Shown: positions 16,993-25,826, numbered from the stretch's first letter. The stretch is DNA of 64,000 bases from Eisenibacter elegans DSM 3317 (GCF_000430505.1 NZ_AUMD01000011.1:372001-436000), one strand, 5' to 3'. Translations and numbers: made by a program. The notes: a model not told the origin generated them from the letters alone.

Positions 16993-18252
16993 TTATTTGA
17001 GCATCGGGTATTTTACCCCCAACAATTCGAGTTGGCCGGCGGCTTGCCGACGCAAGTACAGCAGCCACAACGAAGAACCTAAGGCCAGTGCAACCATAGC
17101 AGGCATTAGCCAGACAATCAGCGGCTGGGTGTATAACAAATAACTCACAGCACCCACACTGACCCAAAGCCGGGTGAGCTCTAGGGCATAGGCCCACGAA
17201 CGATACTCAAACAACGCTCCTGTGCTGCCCACATACCATATCACCAACAAACACCCGATGACCTTGGGCAACAGGGGCAGCGTTTCGACCTGAAACAGCA
17301 GCAAGGCTGTCCCCACCATGGCCAGCAGGTATTGAATCAGCACATAGGCATTCAGCCCCGGAGTAGTAGGGGTTACAAACTTGGGAGTAGTTTGGCGGTC
17401 TACTTCTGGTATTGGCAGATAGGCTGCCATTTTGGCGCTCCAGCCTGGTTTGTAAAACAATACCTTGAGCTTATCTTGCCAAGAGCGGGCTTCAGAAAGT
17501 TGTTGGCCGATGGTTTTGAAGTGGGCAAAATTGACCCATACAGGATTCCAACTTTTGACCGGTGTTGTGATGCCATAGACAGGTTTGGCTTTTTCTTCTT
17601 GAAAAGTTCCAAACATCCTATCCCAGATGATGAAAACGCCACCGTGGTTTTTGTCAATATATTCGGGGTTGCGCCCGTGGTGTACGCGGTGGTGTGAAGG
17701 AGTGCTGAAGACCCACTCCAGCGGCCCGAGTTTGCCCACTATTTCGGTGTGAATCCAGAATTGGTAGATGAGATTCAGCCCTGATACATACACCACGTCT
17801 TCTGGGCGAAAGCCTACAAAGGCCAGCGGGAGGTAAAAAGGAGCAGTCCAGATACCTTGAAACCAACTTTGGCGCAAAGCCACTGAGAGGTTGTAGTCTT
17901 CGCTTTGGTGATGAACGACGTGCCCGCTCCACATCAAGTTGATTTCGTGGCTCATCCGGTGTGCCCAGTAGTAGCAAAAGTCCCAAGCAATGAACAGGAT
18001 GATAAAGTTCAGCCAGCTAAACGTAGTCCCGACTAGTTGCAGATTGATGGGGGAGGTGTAGAGCCAAGCATAGATATTGACTCCTATCAGCCGCATCAAT
18101 ACAGCCACAATTTGTTGGCTTGCCCCAGTATTGATATTGGTAATGGCATCATTGAGGCGGTAGAGCTTTGTCTTTTGATAATGGGCGGCCATAAGCTCCA
18201 AACCTATCAGCAGGAAGTAGAGCGGGATGGCAATTGTAGTAGGGTTCAACAT
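16993..18252 (-). CDS. Alkylglycerol monooxygenase-like membrane hydroxylase
   Basis: A 419-residue polytopic protein of the fatty acid hydroxylase/sterol desaturase superfamily. The diiron histidine boxes are complete: HRMSH (98-102), HVVHH (111-115) and HHRVHH (187-192). The stretch after the last box, with GRNPEYIDKNHGGVFIIWDR and FGTFQEE then YGIT.PVKSWNP, resembles mammalian alkylglycerol monooxygenase (TMEM195) more closely than sterol desaturases. That enzyme uses tetrahydrobiopterin to cleave ether lipids. About 120 extra residues with three or four helices follow. The start at 18252 (MLNPTTIAIPLYF) is preferred to 18276. The biochemical role here is inferred. Confidence 0.8.
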   Translation of the reverse strand: MLNPTTIAIPLYFLLIGLELMAAHYQKTKLYRLNDAITNINTGASQQIVAVLMRLIGVNIYAWLYTSPINLQLVGTTFSWLNFIILFIAWDFCYYWAHRMSHEINLMWSGHVVHHQSEDYNLSVALRQSWFQGIWTAPFYLPLAFVGFRPEDVVYVSGLNLIYQFWIHTEIVGKLGPLEWVFSTPSHHRVHHGRNPEYIDKNHGGVFIIWDRMFGTFQEEKAKPVYGITTPVKSWNPVWVNFAHFKTIGQQLSEARSWQDKLKVLFYKPGWSAKMAAYLPIPEVDRQTTPKFVTPTTPGLNAYVLIQYLLAMVGTALLLFQVETLPLLPKVIGCLLVIWYVGSTGALFEYRSWAYALELTRLWVSVGAVSYLLYTQPLIVWLMPAMVALALGSSLWLLYLRRQAAGQLELLGVKYPMLK

Positions 18253-18265
18253 GGCGTTAAAATAG

Positions 18266-18352
18266 GTTATACCCAATCAATATTGGTTTGGGAAAGGTAT
18301 GTACTGACAGTCCTTGAGCGTCAAGAAAATCAAATAAAATGAATCTTGGCGC
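18266..18352 (-). repeat. Dispersed intergenic repeat, near-complete copy
   Basis: On the minus strand it runs from CCAAGATTCATT, through TTGATTTTCTTGACGCTCAAGGA, to CCCAAACCAATATTGATTGG and ends GGGTATAAC. It begins 14 bases before the hydroxylase start and so covers that gene's promoter area. Pairs best with the copy at 21411. Confidence 0.7.
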
Positions 18353-18500
18353 AAAAACGCGCTATTGTATTGCATTCTGTCATCAAGGGAGAATATTTTA
18401 CTTGTAGGGCAAGCCGATAACAAAATTAGGTATCTGCATCTAAAAATACAATAGCTTTACGCTTTTTGTCCTGTATTGCCTTTTTCAAAAGCGATTAGGC

Positions 18501-18887
18501 CTAGGGCAATACTGCTGAGGCTTCTATTTCTACCAACATATCGGGGTTTACCAATGCGCTGATGACCAGCATTGTGGAGGCGGGTCTAATGTCGCCAAAC
18601 ACCTCGGCATGCGCCGCACCTACAGCATCCCAGTCTTCGAGGCGCGTGAGATACACCCTCGTCCGTATGACATCCTCCAGCCCCGCCCCGGCTTGGCTGA
18701 GCGCTGTGCCAATTTTTTGGAAAATGTACATGGCCTGCGCGTAGGCATCACCCGTGCCAATGAGCTTGCCCTCTGCGTCGGAGGCTACCGTACCGGATAC
18801 CTCGATAGTTTGGCCGATACGTACGGCACGTGAGTAGCCCACGCGGCTCTCCCAAGGCGCACCCGAAGAAATGTTTTGACGCTTCAT
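18501..18887 (-). CDS. ridA: RidA family protein (enamine/imine deaminase type)
   Basis: A 128-residue YjgF/YER057c/UK114 protein. The start at 18887 gives MKRQNISSGAPWESRVGYSR; the in-frame extension to 18953 lacks family similarity. Visible signature residues are the Arg of VIRTRVYLT, which binds the substrate carboxylate in canonical RidA, Asp-Trp after it, and the terminal VEIEASAVL. The N-terminus differs from strict RidA (which has ...APAAIGPYSQA), placing it in a broader Rid subgroup whose substrate may differ. It is divergent from nadD across 101 bases. Confidence 0.85.
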   Translation of the reverse strand: MKRQNISSGAPWESRVGYSRAVRIGQTIEVSGTVASDAEGKLIGTGDAYAQAMYIFQKIGTALSQAGAGLEDVIRTRVYLTRLEDWDAVGAAHAEVFGDIRPASTMLVISALVNPDMLVEIEASAVLP

Positions 18888-18988
18888 TGTGGCTGTGTAG
18901 TTTTGTGGTTTCAACTTTTTTGAGCTAATATGGGTTTTGTCTATTCCCGGCAATTGCCAAGTTACTCAAAACAAATCAGAAGCACACG

Positions 18989-19561
18989 ATGAAGATAGGC
19001 TTATTTTTTGGGTCTTTTAACCCTATTCATATCGGACATTTGGTCATCGCCAATACCATGGCCGAAACCACTGACCTGGACCAAGTCTGGATGATTGTTT
19101 CTCCTCAAAACCCGTTTAAAAAGCAAAAAAACCTCCTTCACGAGTTTGACCGTTATGACATGGTACAGCAAGCCATTGCTGACAATGCAAAGCTTCGCGT
19201 CAGCGACATTGAGTTTCACCTACCCAAGCCTAGCTATACCATCGACACCCTGACGGTCATACAGGAGCGTTTTGCCCAACACGAGTTTGTACTTATCATG
19301 GGAAGCGACAACCTGCGGCACTTTGAAAAGTGGAAAAACCACGACAAAATTCTGAAATACTTCAGCCTTTATGTATACCCACGCCCCGATAGCGAAGCTA
19401 CCCAATGGGACAATCACCCGAAGGTGCGTTGGGTAGCGGCTCCAATGATGGATATTTCGGCTACTTTCATCCGGCGCTGTATCGAGGCGCGGCAGTCCAT
19501 CCGCTATTTGGTTCCTGATGATGTCATTGCCTATATTGAGCGTAAAAAATTTTATCAATAA
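18989..19561 (+). CDS. nadD: Nicotinate-nucleotide adenylyltransferase
   Basis: Transfers AMP to nicotinate mononucleotide in NAD synthesis. The 190-residue nucleotidyltransferase has the opening GLFFGSFNPIHIGHLVIAN with the (T/H)xGH motif, LRVSDIEFHLPKPSYTIDTL, LIMGSDNLRHFEKWK and the C-terminal ISATFIRR with the I-S-x-T-x-x-R motif. Length and order are standard. It is followed by 123 bases before carA; the two may or may not share a transcript. Confidence 0.95.
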   Translation: MKIGLFFGSFNPIHIGHLVIANTMAETTDLDQVWMIVSPQNPFKKQKNLLHEFDRYDMVQQAIADNAKLRVSDIEFHLPKPSYTIDTLTVIQERFAQHEFVLIMGSDNLRHFEKWKNHDKILKYFSLYVYPRPDSEATQWDNHPKVRWVAAPMMDISATFIRRCIEARQSIRYLVPDDVIAYIERKKFYQ

Positions 19562-19684
19562 GCCCCTCGAGCGTAATTTTTAGCCCCTAAAGGTTGGCGT
19601 TTCAAGCCTAAATCCCGTAATTTGCAAGAATTTTGAGTATCGGTTGTTTCAGTTTTACCGCCTTTTTGCACCCCTCTTGCACTT

Positions 19685-20776
19685 ATGAAAGAAGCCATTT
19701 TATTATTGGAAGACGGCACTTACCTCAAGGGTAAGGCCTTGGGCAAATTTAGCACCACCACCGGTGAGCTATGCTTCAACACCGGGATGACGGGCTACCA
19801 AGAAATCTACACAGACCCTTCGTATTATGGGCAAATTATTGTCAATACGAATGCACACATTGGCAACTATGGCACAGCAGCCAAGGACAATGAGTCGGAT
19901 AGTGTCAAGATTAGCGGCTTGGTTTGCAACGCTTTTTCCCATTCTTTCTCGCGTGCCAAGGCCGAAGCCTCGCTACAAGATTACCTAGACCGCGCCGGCC
20001 TAGTAGGAATTTGGGATATCGACACCCGCGCTCTGGTAACTCACATCCGCAGCAAAGGAGCGATGAATGCCATTATCTCTACCGAGACTACTGAGCTTGA
20101 GGCGCTAAAGGCGCAGCTGGCTCAGGTTCCTTCAATGAAAGGACTGGAGCTTTCTTCTGCCGTAACGACCGAAAAGCCCTATTTTGTGGGCAATCCTGAT
20201 GCCCGTTTCAAGGTAGCCGTACTTGACTTGGGTATCAAGCGCAATATTTTGAACAACTTCATCAGCCGCGACAGTTACTGCCAAGTATTTCCAGCACGTA
20301 CGGACTTTGCGACGATGCAGGCCTGGCAGCCCGACGGGTATTTCATTTCTAATGGCCCCGGCGACCCTGCTGCGATGAGCTATGCCACCCAAACCGTTAA
20401 GGCCATTCTCGAAGCTGGAGTACCACTGTTTGGTATTTGCCTCGGGCATCAGATATTGGCGCAAGCAGTAGGCGTGAGTACGTATAAGATGCACAACGGG
20501 CACCGAGGACTGAACCACCCTGTCAAAAACCTAATCACCGGCAGGGCCGAAATCACCTCCCAAAACCACGGCTTTGGGGTAGACAAAAGCTCTTTGGAGC
20601 AAAACAGCCGCGTATTGGTAACGCATATCAACCTCAACGACCAGACTATCGAGGGAATCCGTATCAAGGATGCGCCGGCCTTTTCGGTACAATACCACCC
20701 CGAGTCATCGCCGGGCCCTCACGATTCGCGCTACCTCTTCGATGATTTTGTACAGCTTATGAAAGACAAACGCTAA
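19685..20776 (+). CDS. carA: Carbamoyl-phosphate synthase small subunit
   Basis: Glutamine amidotransferase subunit that feeds ammonia to CarB for arginine and pyrimidine synthesis. The 363-residue protein has the N-terminal GELCFNTGMTGYQEIYTDPSYYGQI block and the class I glutaminase triad: Cys252 in FGICLGHQ, His338 and Glu340 in FSVQYHPE. ISNGPGDP is also present. The large subunit gene carB is not in the window. The stop codon overlaps the ATG of the cupin gene by one base (TAATG), implying translational coupling. Confidence 0.96.
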   Translation: MKEAILLLEDGTYLKGKALGKFSTTTGELCFNTGMTGYQEIYTDPSYYGQIIVNTNAHIGNYGTAAKDNESDSVKISGLVCNAFSHSFSRAKAEASLQDYLDRAGLVGIWDIDTRALVTHIRSKGAMNAIISTETTELEALKAQLAQVPSMKGLELSSAVTTEKPYFVGNPDARFKVAVLDLGIKRNILNNFISRDSYCQVFPARTDFATMQAWQPDGYFISNGPGDPAAMSYATQTVKAILEAGVPLFGICLGHQILAQAVGVSTYKMHNGHRGLNHPVKNLITGRAEITSQNHGFGVDKSSLEQNSRVLVTHINLNDQTIEGIRIKDAPAFSVQYHPESSPGPHDSRYLFDDFVQLMKDKR

Positions 20777-21318
20777 TGTCGGAGACCATTCGTCCACTTC
20801 ATTATTGGGTAGCCCATCTAGGGCTACTCCCTCACCCTGAGGGTGGCTTTTATCAAGAAACCTACCGTGCCACGGGGCTAATACAGGCCGAGTCTTTGCC
20901 AAGCCCTATGCAGGGGCAAGGTGCTAACAACCGCAGCTATGCTACGGGAATCTACTTTTTGCTTACAGGCGATACTTTTTCGGCCTTTCATCGCATCCAG
21001 TCCGATGAAATGTGGCACTATTATACCGGCTCACATCCGCTGGAGGTGTTGGTCATTCACCCTGATGGTAGGCTACAAGAGTTGTACTTAGGCCCAGACC
21101 CTACACAAGGGCAAAGCTTTCAGGCCGTTGTTCCTGCTGGGGCTTGGTTTGCCTCTCGTGTGTTGAAGGCTACCACAGCAGAGGCCTATGCCTTAGTAGG
21201 CTGCACGGTTGCCCCGGGCTTTGATTTCGCAGACTTTGAGCTGGCTTCGGCTCAATCGCTCAGTGCCCAATACCCCCAACACACCCAGCTTATCAAGAGC
21301 CTTTGTCGGCTCTCGTGA
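20776..21318 (+). CDS. Cupin family protein (DUF985 type)
   Basis: A 180-residue single-domain cupin beginning LHYWVAHLGLLPHPEGGFYQETYR, the standard opening of the DUF985/cupin_5 family. Later blocks are GIYFLLTGDTFSAFHRIQSDEMWHYY, GQSFQAVVPAGAWFASRV and the closing LVGCTVAPGFDFADFELA. His residues in the FHRIQSDEMWH part are candidates for metal binding. Members are proposed sugar isomerases or epimerases; the role here is unknown. It shares one base with carA and is translationally coupled to it, though no pathway link is obvious. Confidence 0.85.
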   Translation: MSETIRPLHYWVAHLGLLPHPEGGFYQETYRATGLIQAESLPSPMQGQGANNRSYATGIYFLLTGDTFSAFHRIQSDEMWHYYTGSHPLEVLVIHPDGRLQELYLGPDPTQGQSFQAVVPAGAWFASRVLKATTAEAYALVGCTVAPGFDFADFELASAQSLSAQYPQHTQLIKSLCRLS

Positions 21319-21410
21319 TGGTTGGCTGTAAAATAGAGCAGGAACAACACCTAGCTGCCTCCGTAGTGTTTATCACACCAACTTTTGTGATTGTCGTATA
21401 TTGAGACATG

Positions 21411-21517
21411 ATACCAAGAGTTACTTGATTTGAGGATTCTCAAAAGCTTTGATTTTCTTGATGCACAAGGATTTTCGGGGCAGACTTTTCCCAAACCAAG
21501 TTTTGATTGGATATAGC
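21411..21517 (+). repeat. Dispersed intergenic repeat, long copy
   Basis: Starts ATACCAAGAG, then TTACTTGATTTGAGGATT, then GATTTTCTTGATGCACAAGGA, then TTTTCCCAAACCAAGTTTTGA and ends GATTGGATATAGC. It is the longest copy seen. It overlaps an open frame (TTG at 21449, ATG at 21461) that continues into the next gene, so those two starts lie inside repeat DNA. Confidence 0.7.
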
Positions 21518-21550
21518 TATCAGGTCTTTAACACCAAACACAAGCAAGTA

Positions 21551-22015
21551 ATGCATGCCATTGTAGAACTTTATAAGACAGCAGAAATGGAGGTGTATCT
21601 TCTCGACGATCTGATCCTGAGCCGCTGGTTACCAGCCTCTACAGACATGACCGAAGAAGTTTATCAAAAACACCTCAGTACAGTCATCAAGCTGTTTTGG
21701 GAGCAGGTAAATCAACAAAAACTCCAGTTTTCTTATGTATTGGACGATAGCAGGCAAATGTATTTTTCGATTTCGCCCGAGCTACAACAGTGGGCTGCTC
21801 GTGAGCTGGTGGCCTTCTACAAAGAGGTACGTCTGAAAAAGTATGCCCTCATTATGCCTCAAAGCTTTATCGAAAGCTTGGCTTTTGAGCAGACAATCGA
21901 AGAGGCCGCCAAACTACGGGCTATCGCCGGATACACAAGCAAATCTTTTGCAGACCCTGCCGAAGGGCTGGAGTGGCTTGGCAAACCACCTCTTACCCTG
22001 CCTTGGGAGTACTGA
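21551..22015 (+). CDS. Hypothetical cytoplasmic protein
   Basis: A 154-residue protein if translation starts at the ATG at 21551, just beyond the intergenic repeat. An earlier ATG (21461) would be encoded inside the repeat, which argues against it. The protein has an alternating strand/helix pattern: MHAIVELYKTAEMEVYLLDD, then a long helix around KHLSTVIKLFWEQVNQQ, then YVLDDSRQMYFSISPE, and an acidic end. The layout recalls Bacteroidota STAS/SpoIIAA-like proteins, but I cannot support a name. It precedes rpmI by 124 bases. Confidence 0.6.
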   Translation: MHAIVELYKTAEMEVYLLDDLILSRWLPASTDMTEEVYQKHLSTVIKLFWEQVNQQKLQFSYVLDDSRQMYFSISPELQQWAARELVAFYKEVRLKKYALIMPQSFIESLAFEQTIEEAAKLRAIAGYTSKSFADPAEGLEWLGKPPLTLPWEY

Positions 22016-22063
22016 AAGCGAGCCTGCTAGCTGTTTTGAATGAGTGCCAAAGTTTCGAGACAC

Positions 22064-22097
22064 TTGTTTTTTATTTTGAGCAAAATACTTAACTTTG
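22064..22097 (+). promoter_or_regulatory. rpmI: Probable rpmI-rplT promoter
   Basis: TTG at 22064-22066, a 23-base spacer and a perfect TAACTTTG (TAnnTTTG) at 22090-22097, about 43 bases before the rpmI start. Confidence 0.45.
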
Positions 22098-22139
22098 CAG
22101 GCTCAAAATTTATTCTGTTATCACTCAAATCCCAATACA

Positions 22140-22334
22140 ATGCCGAAAGTAAAACGCAACTCAAGCGCAAAAAAGCGTTTCAGCCTCACTGGCACCGGCA
22201 AAGTAAAGCGTAAGCACGCCTTCAAGCGTCACATCTTGACTAAAAAAACCACTAAGCAAAAGCGCGCGCTAACGCACTCAGGCTTGGTACACGAGTCAGA
22301 TATGAACAACGTAAAGGCAATGCTGAACCTTTAA
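22140..22334 (+). CDS. rpmI: 50S ribosomal protein L35
   Basis: A 64-residue basic protein starting [20 protein letters not shown], with [20 protein letters not shown] as in L35 throughout. The start at 22140 is fixed by family length; the open frame before it is not coding. It leads an rpmI-rplT pair, but infC, which normally precedes rpmI, is absent here and thrS lies 15 kb away on the other strand. Confidence 0.97.
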   Translation: MPKVKRNSSAKKRFSLTGTGKVKRKHAFKRHILTKKTTKQKRALTHSGLVHESDMNNVKAMLNL

Positions 22335-22440
22335 TTTGTCTGTTCATTTGTATTTTTCATTATCACATTGTTTCACAGACGTTTGGTACTAAGTATGGCG
22401 CTTAACAGCACATCGCCAAGGGTCGAAATCATCTCCTAAT

Positions 22441-22785
22441 ATGCCACGTTCGGTCAATTCCGTAGCTTCTAGAGCGAGAAGAAAAAAGACGCTACAGCGC
22501 GCCAAAGGTTTTTTTGGCCGTAGAAAAAATGTATGGACGGTTGCCAAAAATGCCGTCGAAAAAGCATTGCTATACGCCTACCGCGATAGAAAAGTAAAGA
22601 AGCGTGCCTTCCGTAGCTTGTGGATTCAGCGTATCAACGCCGGAGCACGTCTACACGGTATGTCATATTCTGTGTTTATGAACAAGGTGAGCCAAAGCAA
22701 TATCCAGCTCAACCGTAAGGTATTGGCTGACCTTGCTATGAACCACCCTGAGGCTTTCAAAGCTGTGGTAGAGCGCGTAAAATAA
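22441..22785 (+). CDS. rplT: 50S ribosomal protein L20
   Basis: A 114-residue protein starting [20 protein letters not shown], with [21 protein letters not shown] and [16 protein letters not shown]-like sequence ([20 protein letters not shown]) as in L20. It binds 23S rRNA early in large-subunit assembly. Complete; follows rpmI by 106 bases and ends in a strong terminator hairpin. In other bacteria L20 represses its own operon through a leader structure; I see no clear copy of that structure in the rpmI-rplT gap. Confidence 0.97.
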   Translation: MPRSVNSVASRARRKKTLQRAKGFFGRRKNVWTVAKNAVEKALLYAYRDRKVKKRAFRSLWIQRINAGARLHGMSYSVFMNKVSQSNIQLNRKVLADLAMNHPEAFKAVVERVK

Positions 22786-22814
22786 CCCGCCACACAGACT
22801 TGCCCTATAATGAT

Positions 22815-22848
22815 AGCCCTTCCGAAAATATTTCGGAGGGGCTTTCTG
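22815..22848 (+). terminator. Terminator after rplT
   Basis: A 13-pair stem (AGCCCTTCCGAAA with TTTCGGAGGGGCT, one G-U) closing a three-base loop, followed by a T-rich stretch. It lies 30 bases past the rplT stop. Confidence 0.8.
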
Positions 22849-22863
22849 TTTTGGAGCTTCAGG

Positions 22864-22915
22864 GGATACCATACGCTCAACAAGGTATCCCAAGACTCAC
22901 CTGATATGAGAATTT
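22864..22915 (+). repeat. Possible degenerate copy of the dispersed repeat
   Basis: Contains TATCCCAAGACTCACCTGATATGAGAATTT, which lines up with TATACCAAGATTTACTTGATTTGAGGATT with several mismatches. Weak on its own; its position between convergent genes fits the family. Confidence 0.3.
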
Positions 22916-23014
22916 ATAGCGGTCTGATTTTGAGATGGTGTAGGTTTGGGGAGCTTCTCCTGCTATTGTTTGTGCTAGCGTGTCCTCTAGACACAAGCAT
23001 ACCTGAAGGCGGTA

Positions 23015-24226
23015 TTATAGGTCTAGATGTGTGCGGGATGATCCGATGGTTTTCTTCTTGGGCAAACAAGTATAGAGTAAGGCCAGCGTTGTGGCTCCGG
23101 CACAACAATGAAATGTAAGGGGGAAGTTGGCTACTTGGCTACCATACACCCAGGCCGAACCCAAGGCTCCCAGGCCGATACCCAGCTCTAGGGCAATAAA
23201 AATAGTACCCATAGCACGCCCTCTATAGTTGGGGTGGCCGAGATCTATAGTCCAAGCAAAGAGCGTTGGGGAGTTCATTCCGGAGAAAAAACCAAAAAAC
23301 ACAGCCGCCATCACCAAACCCATGGTGGTATCTACGAAGCTGAGAAATACAAAGGCAGCAGCCATACCGAGGTTGGCTACCCTGACAACAATCACCCGAC
23401 CGATGCGGTCAGAAACTTTTCCGGCAACAACCCGCACCACCAAGGAAGCAAGGGTAAAACTCATAAAAAACAGCCCTTTATCAGCGCCTAAGTGCTCGCT
23501 AAAATCAGGTAAGACCGTCAACACAGCACCAAAAGGCATCGCACTCAAGAGCATCACAACCGAAGGACGTGTTACACGGGGCTCCCATATTTCCTCGCGG
23601 CGAATACGGAGAAGCGCCCACCGAAAGGGTTGTTTCTGGGCAACTGTTTCGCGCATCCTTAGGAGTACCAAGCCAGCTAATAAGGCTAGGGCTGAGGAGG
23701 TGAAAAACAAGATTTCGATAGAAAAAAAACGGACAATCATACTGCCTATGGCCGGCCCCATTGCCATCCCAATGCTATTGGCCAAGCCTAGTATGCCCAT
23801 CGCCTCGCCACGTTTCTCGAATGGCACAATATCGGCTAAGTAGGCGGAGTTGCCGGTAGGCGTAAAGCCTGTCGAAAAACCGTGGACTAACCGCAAAACC
23901 AAAAAACCCAATACAAAATTGAGCACTGGGTAAAGCAATCCAGCCATAAAACAAACCGCCACCCCAAACATCATCACCGGAATACGGCCTATGGTATCGG
24001 CAAGCTTGCCACTAAAAGGCCTTGAGATGGCTGCTGTAGCTGTAAAAAGGGCAATAATCAACCCAATATAGGCTTCGCCGCCCAAGCTGCGCAAATAATT
24101 GGGCAGCTCAGGAATGAGCATATTGAAACTAGCAAAGAAGAGAAAAGTACTCAGAAAAAGTAAGCCTACCTCAGCGGTGTATACGCTTTTCTGGGTAGGT
24201 GGCGGTGGGTATATGGTTGGGCGCAT
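23015..24226 (-). CDS. Major facilitator superfamily transporter
   Basis: A 403-residue inner-membrane carrier with 12 predicted helices. Signature loops are present: GKLADTIGRIPVMMFG between helices 2 and 3, the related GKVSDRIGRVIVVRVA between helices 8 and 9, and MGPAIGSM in helix 5. The start at 24226 (MRPTIYPPPP) is more likely than 24253. The family resembles multidrug or sugar efflux carriers of the DHA1 type, but the substrate cannot be told. It is convergent with rplT and divergent from the pterin synthase gene across 188 bases. Confidence 0.88.
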   Translation of the reverse strand: MRPTIYPPPPTQKSVYTAEVGLLFLSTFLFFASFNMLIPELPNYLRSLGGEAYIGLIIALFTATAAISRPFSGKLADTIGRIPVMMFGVAVCFMAGLLYPVLNFVLGFLVLRLVHGFSTGFTPTGNSAYLADIVPFEKRGEAMGILGLANSIGMAMGPAIGSMIVRFFSIEILFFTSSALALLAGLVLLRMRETVAQKQPFRWALLRIRREEIWEPRVTRPSVVMLLSAMPFGAVLTVLPDFSEHLGADKGLFFMSFTLASLVVRVVAGKVSDRIGRVIVVRVANLGMAAAFVFLSFVDTTMGLVMAAVFFGFFSGMNSPTLFAWTIDLGHPNYRGRAMGTIFIALELGIGLGALGSAWVYGSQVANFPLTFHCCAGATTLALLYTCLPKKKTIGSSRTHLDL

Positions 24227-24333
24227 GAGCGATAAATCCAGTACGGGCTGCAAAGATACAAAGATTGCAGCGCTTTTGTTTCGACTAGCCCAAAACAGGT
24301 GAAATGAAGCAGGCTTAGCTGTTGTTTTTTTTG

Positions 24334-24341
24334 TAAATTTG
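24334..24341 (+). promoter_or_regulatory. Promoter -7 element before the PTPS gene
   Basis: TAAATTTG followed by CACC is a perfect TAnnTTTG, 73 bases before the ATG at 24415. A TTG at the usual -33 distance is not obvious. Confidence 0.4.
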
Positions 24342-24414
24342 CACCCGCAATCATCAAAGTGCGGATATTCTATTTGAACGAATCAGGTAGCAAAAGCTTT
24401 TGCACAATAAAACT

Positions 24415-24831
24415 ATGGTATACGTTTGCAGAAAAGAGCATTTCAATGCGGCTCACCGTCTATATAACCCGGCTTGGACCAAAGAAAAAAACCAAGAGGT
24501 ATTCGGCATTTGCTCCAATGAGTACTTCCACGGCCATAATTTTGAGCTAATCGTAACTGTCAAAGGGCATCCACAGCCTGATACCGGCTGTGTGATAGAT
24601 CTCAAAGTATTGAGCAGTATCATCAAACGAGAGGTAATAGACAAGCTCGACCACCGAAATATGAACATCGAAGTTGATTTTTTGCAGGGCAAAATTCCGA
24701 GCTGCGAAGTAGTGGTGATAGAGATTTGGAAAATCTTGGCTAAAGCCTTAAGCGACTACCCACACGTACAGTTGCATAAGTTGCAGTTGTTTGAGACCAA
24801 CAAAAACTTTGTGGAGTATTACGGAGAATAA
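24415..24831 (+). CDS. 6-pyruvoyl-tetrahydropterin synthase (eukaryote-like PTPS)
   Basis: A 138-residue enzyme of the PTPS/QueD family. Zinc ligands are His14 (FNAAH), His39 and His41 (FHGHNF). Catalytic Cys33 sits in FGICSNEYFHGHN, with the spacing of mammalian PTPS (FGKCNNPNGHGHN) rather than that of E. coli QueD. Asp79-His80 (KLDHRNMN) and Glu126 (LFETNKN) complete the site. Mammalian-type members turn dihydroneopterin triphosphate into the precursor of tetrahydrobiopterin. That fits the phenylalanine hydroxylase at 54.9 kb. A queuosine role is the alternative. The ATG at 24415 is chosen over the TTG at 24400. Confidence 0.88.
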   Translation: MVYVCRKEHFNAAHRLYNPAWTKEKNQEVFGICSNEYFHGHNFELIVTVKGHPQPDTGCVIDLKVLSSIIKREVIDKLDHRNMNIEVDFLQGKIPSCEVVVIEIWKILAKALSDYPHVQLHKLQLFETNKNFVEYYGE

Positions 24832-24865
24832 CCAAGGCTTACCAATTGTTAGAAAACAAAGTTTG

Positions 24866-24899
24866 GGTCATCTCGGCAGTTCCGTGATGACCATTTTTT
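24866..24899 (+). terminator. Terminator after the PTPS gene
   Basis: Stem GGTCATC-T-CGG with CCG-T-GATGACC (24866-24892), a five-base loop, then ATTTTTT. It ends transcription of the pterin synthase and lies just before the convergent lipoprotein stop. Confidence 0.8.
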
Positions 24900-24905
24900 G
24901 ACAGA

Positions 24906-25718
24906 CTACTTTTCAAACAATTGATAGCTCAACCAAGTGCGGGTATCTGTATTGTACAGCCAAAGGCGGAGGTTGTCATAAGCTACCCTAAAAGACATAT
25001 CTACGGGAGCATTGGAGGGTAACGTGATTTTCTGGGTCAGTGTGCCGTTAGCCTTATCAAATAAGTATACCGCTTTTTGGGCATAGTTAACTAGCCCCAA
25101 CTCGTGTTTTTTCTTCCCAGTGTAGAGCATACTCGTAACATTGAAAGAAGAAAAGTCTTCTCCTGCGGGCAATTGTAAGGTATACGTACCGACTTTGCGC
25201 ATCGTGCTGCGGGTGTAGCGCGTGATAACGCCTTCGTCTTCATAAAAAAGCACTTCTTTGGCCTCTGTGTCATAAACAGCGCAGGTTTGGTTTTCGGGGC
25301 GTGCCAGCTGCCCAAACAGGATATTGCTTTCCTTGGTCATTGGGTAGCCCTTGCTGTCGAGGGGGATTGTTGCGAGGCCGGCAGAGTTATACAAGTTCAT
25401 CTCCAGTTGGCGGCTATCGGGGTTCCACCAAAGGCCGCGTGCATCTTGCCCAGTTGGGGTTTGGTATAAGGGGCGGCCTTGACCATCAAACACTTCCATC
25501 ATAAAGTTGGCATTGCCAGCAAAAACAGTGTAATACAAGCTCTTCAGAGGGTTATAGGCTACGGCAGCGCCATTGTAACCACGTTCTTTTTCTTGAATAA
25601 CTAATGTGAGCCCTTGTTTGGCAGTACTGATAGGCTTGACCGGCTTACAGGCCGATAACACGGCAAAAGCAATCAAAAAGCTTAAAATAACCTGTTTTTG
25701 AAGCTTGAACTGTAACAT
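24906..25718 (-). CDS. Lipoprotein, possibly beta-propeller
   Basis: A 270-residue lipoprotein. The start at 25718 gives MLQFKLQKQVILSFLIAFAVLSAC, a textbook lipoprotein signal with acylated Cys24; ATG codons at 25733 and 25775 are further upstream in the same frame. The mature domain is all-beta with repeated short strands (AAVAYNPLKSLYYTVFAGN, RGLWWNPDSRQLEMNLYN, RVAYDNLRLWLYNTDTRTW), suggestive of a propeller or a lipoprotein of the 6-bladed kind. I do not recognise a family. It is in line with, but 140 bases downstream of, the susD-like gene. Confidence 0.7.
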   Translation of the reverse strand: MLQFKLQKQVILSFLIAFAVLSACKPVKPISTAKQGLTLVIQEKERGYNGAAVAYNPLKSLYYTVFAGNANFMMEVFDGQGRPLYQTPTGQDARGLWWNPDSRQLEMNLYNSAGLATIPLDSKGYPMTKESNILFGQLARPENQTCAVYDTEAKEVLFYEDEGVITRYTRSTMRKVGTYTLQLPAGEDFSSFNVTSMLYTGKKKHELGLVNYAQKAVYLFDKANGTLTQKITLPSNAPVDMSFRVAYDNLRLWLYNTDTRTWLSYQLFEK

Positions 25719-25826
25719 AGGGGAGCAATTCATTGGGTGGAAAAATAAGCCTTTGCAAGCCGAAATACTTAGCAATATTACACAAGCTGCTGCGCTCTAC
25801 AAAATGATAGGCTTTTTTTGATAAAA

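Noticed and set aside
21449-21550. Earlier start for the hypothetical gene at 21551
   Set aside because: These codons fall inside the dispersed repeat, which is found in non-coding gaps elsewhere.
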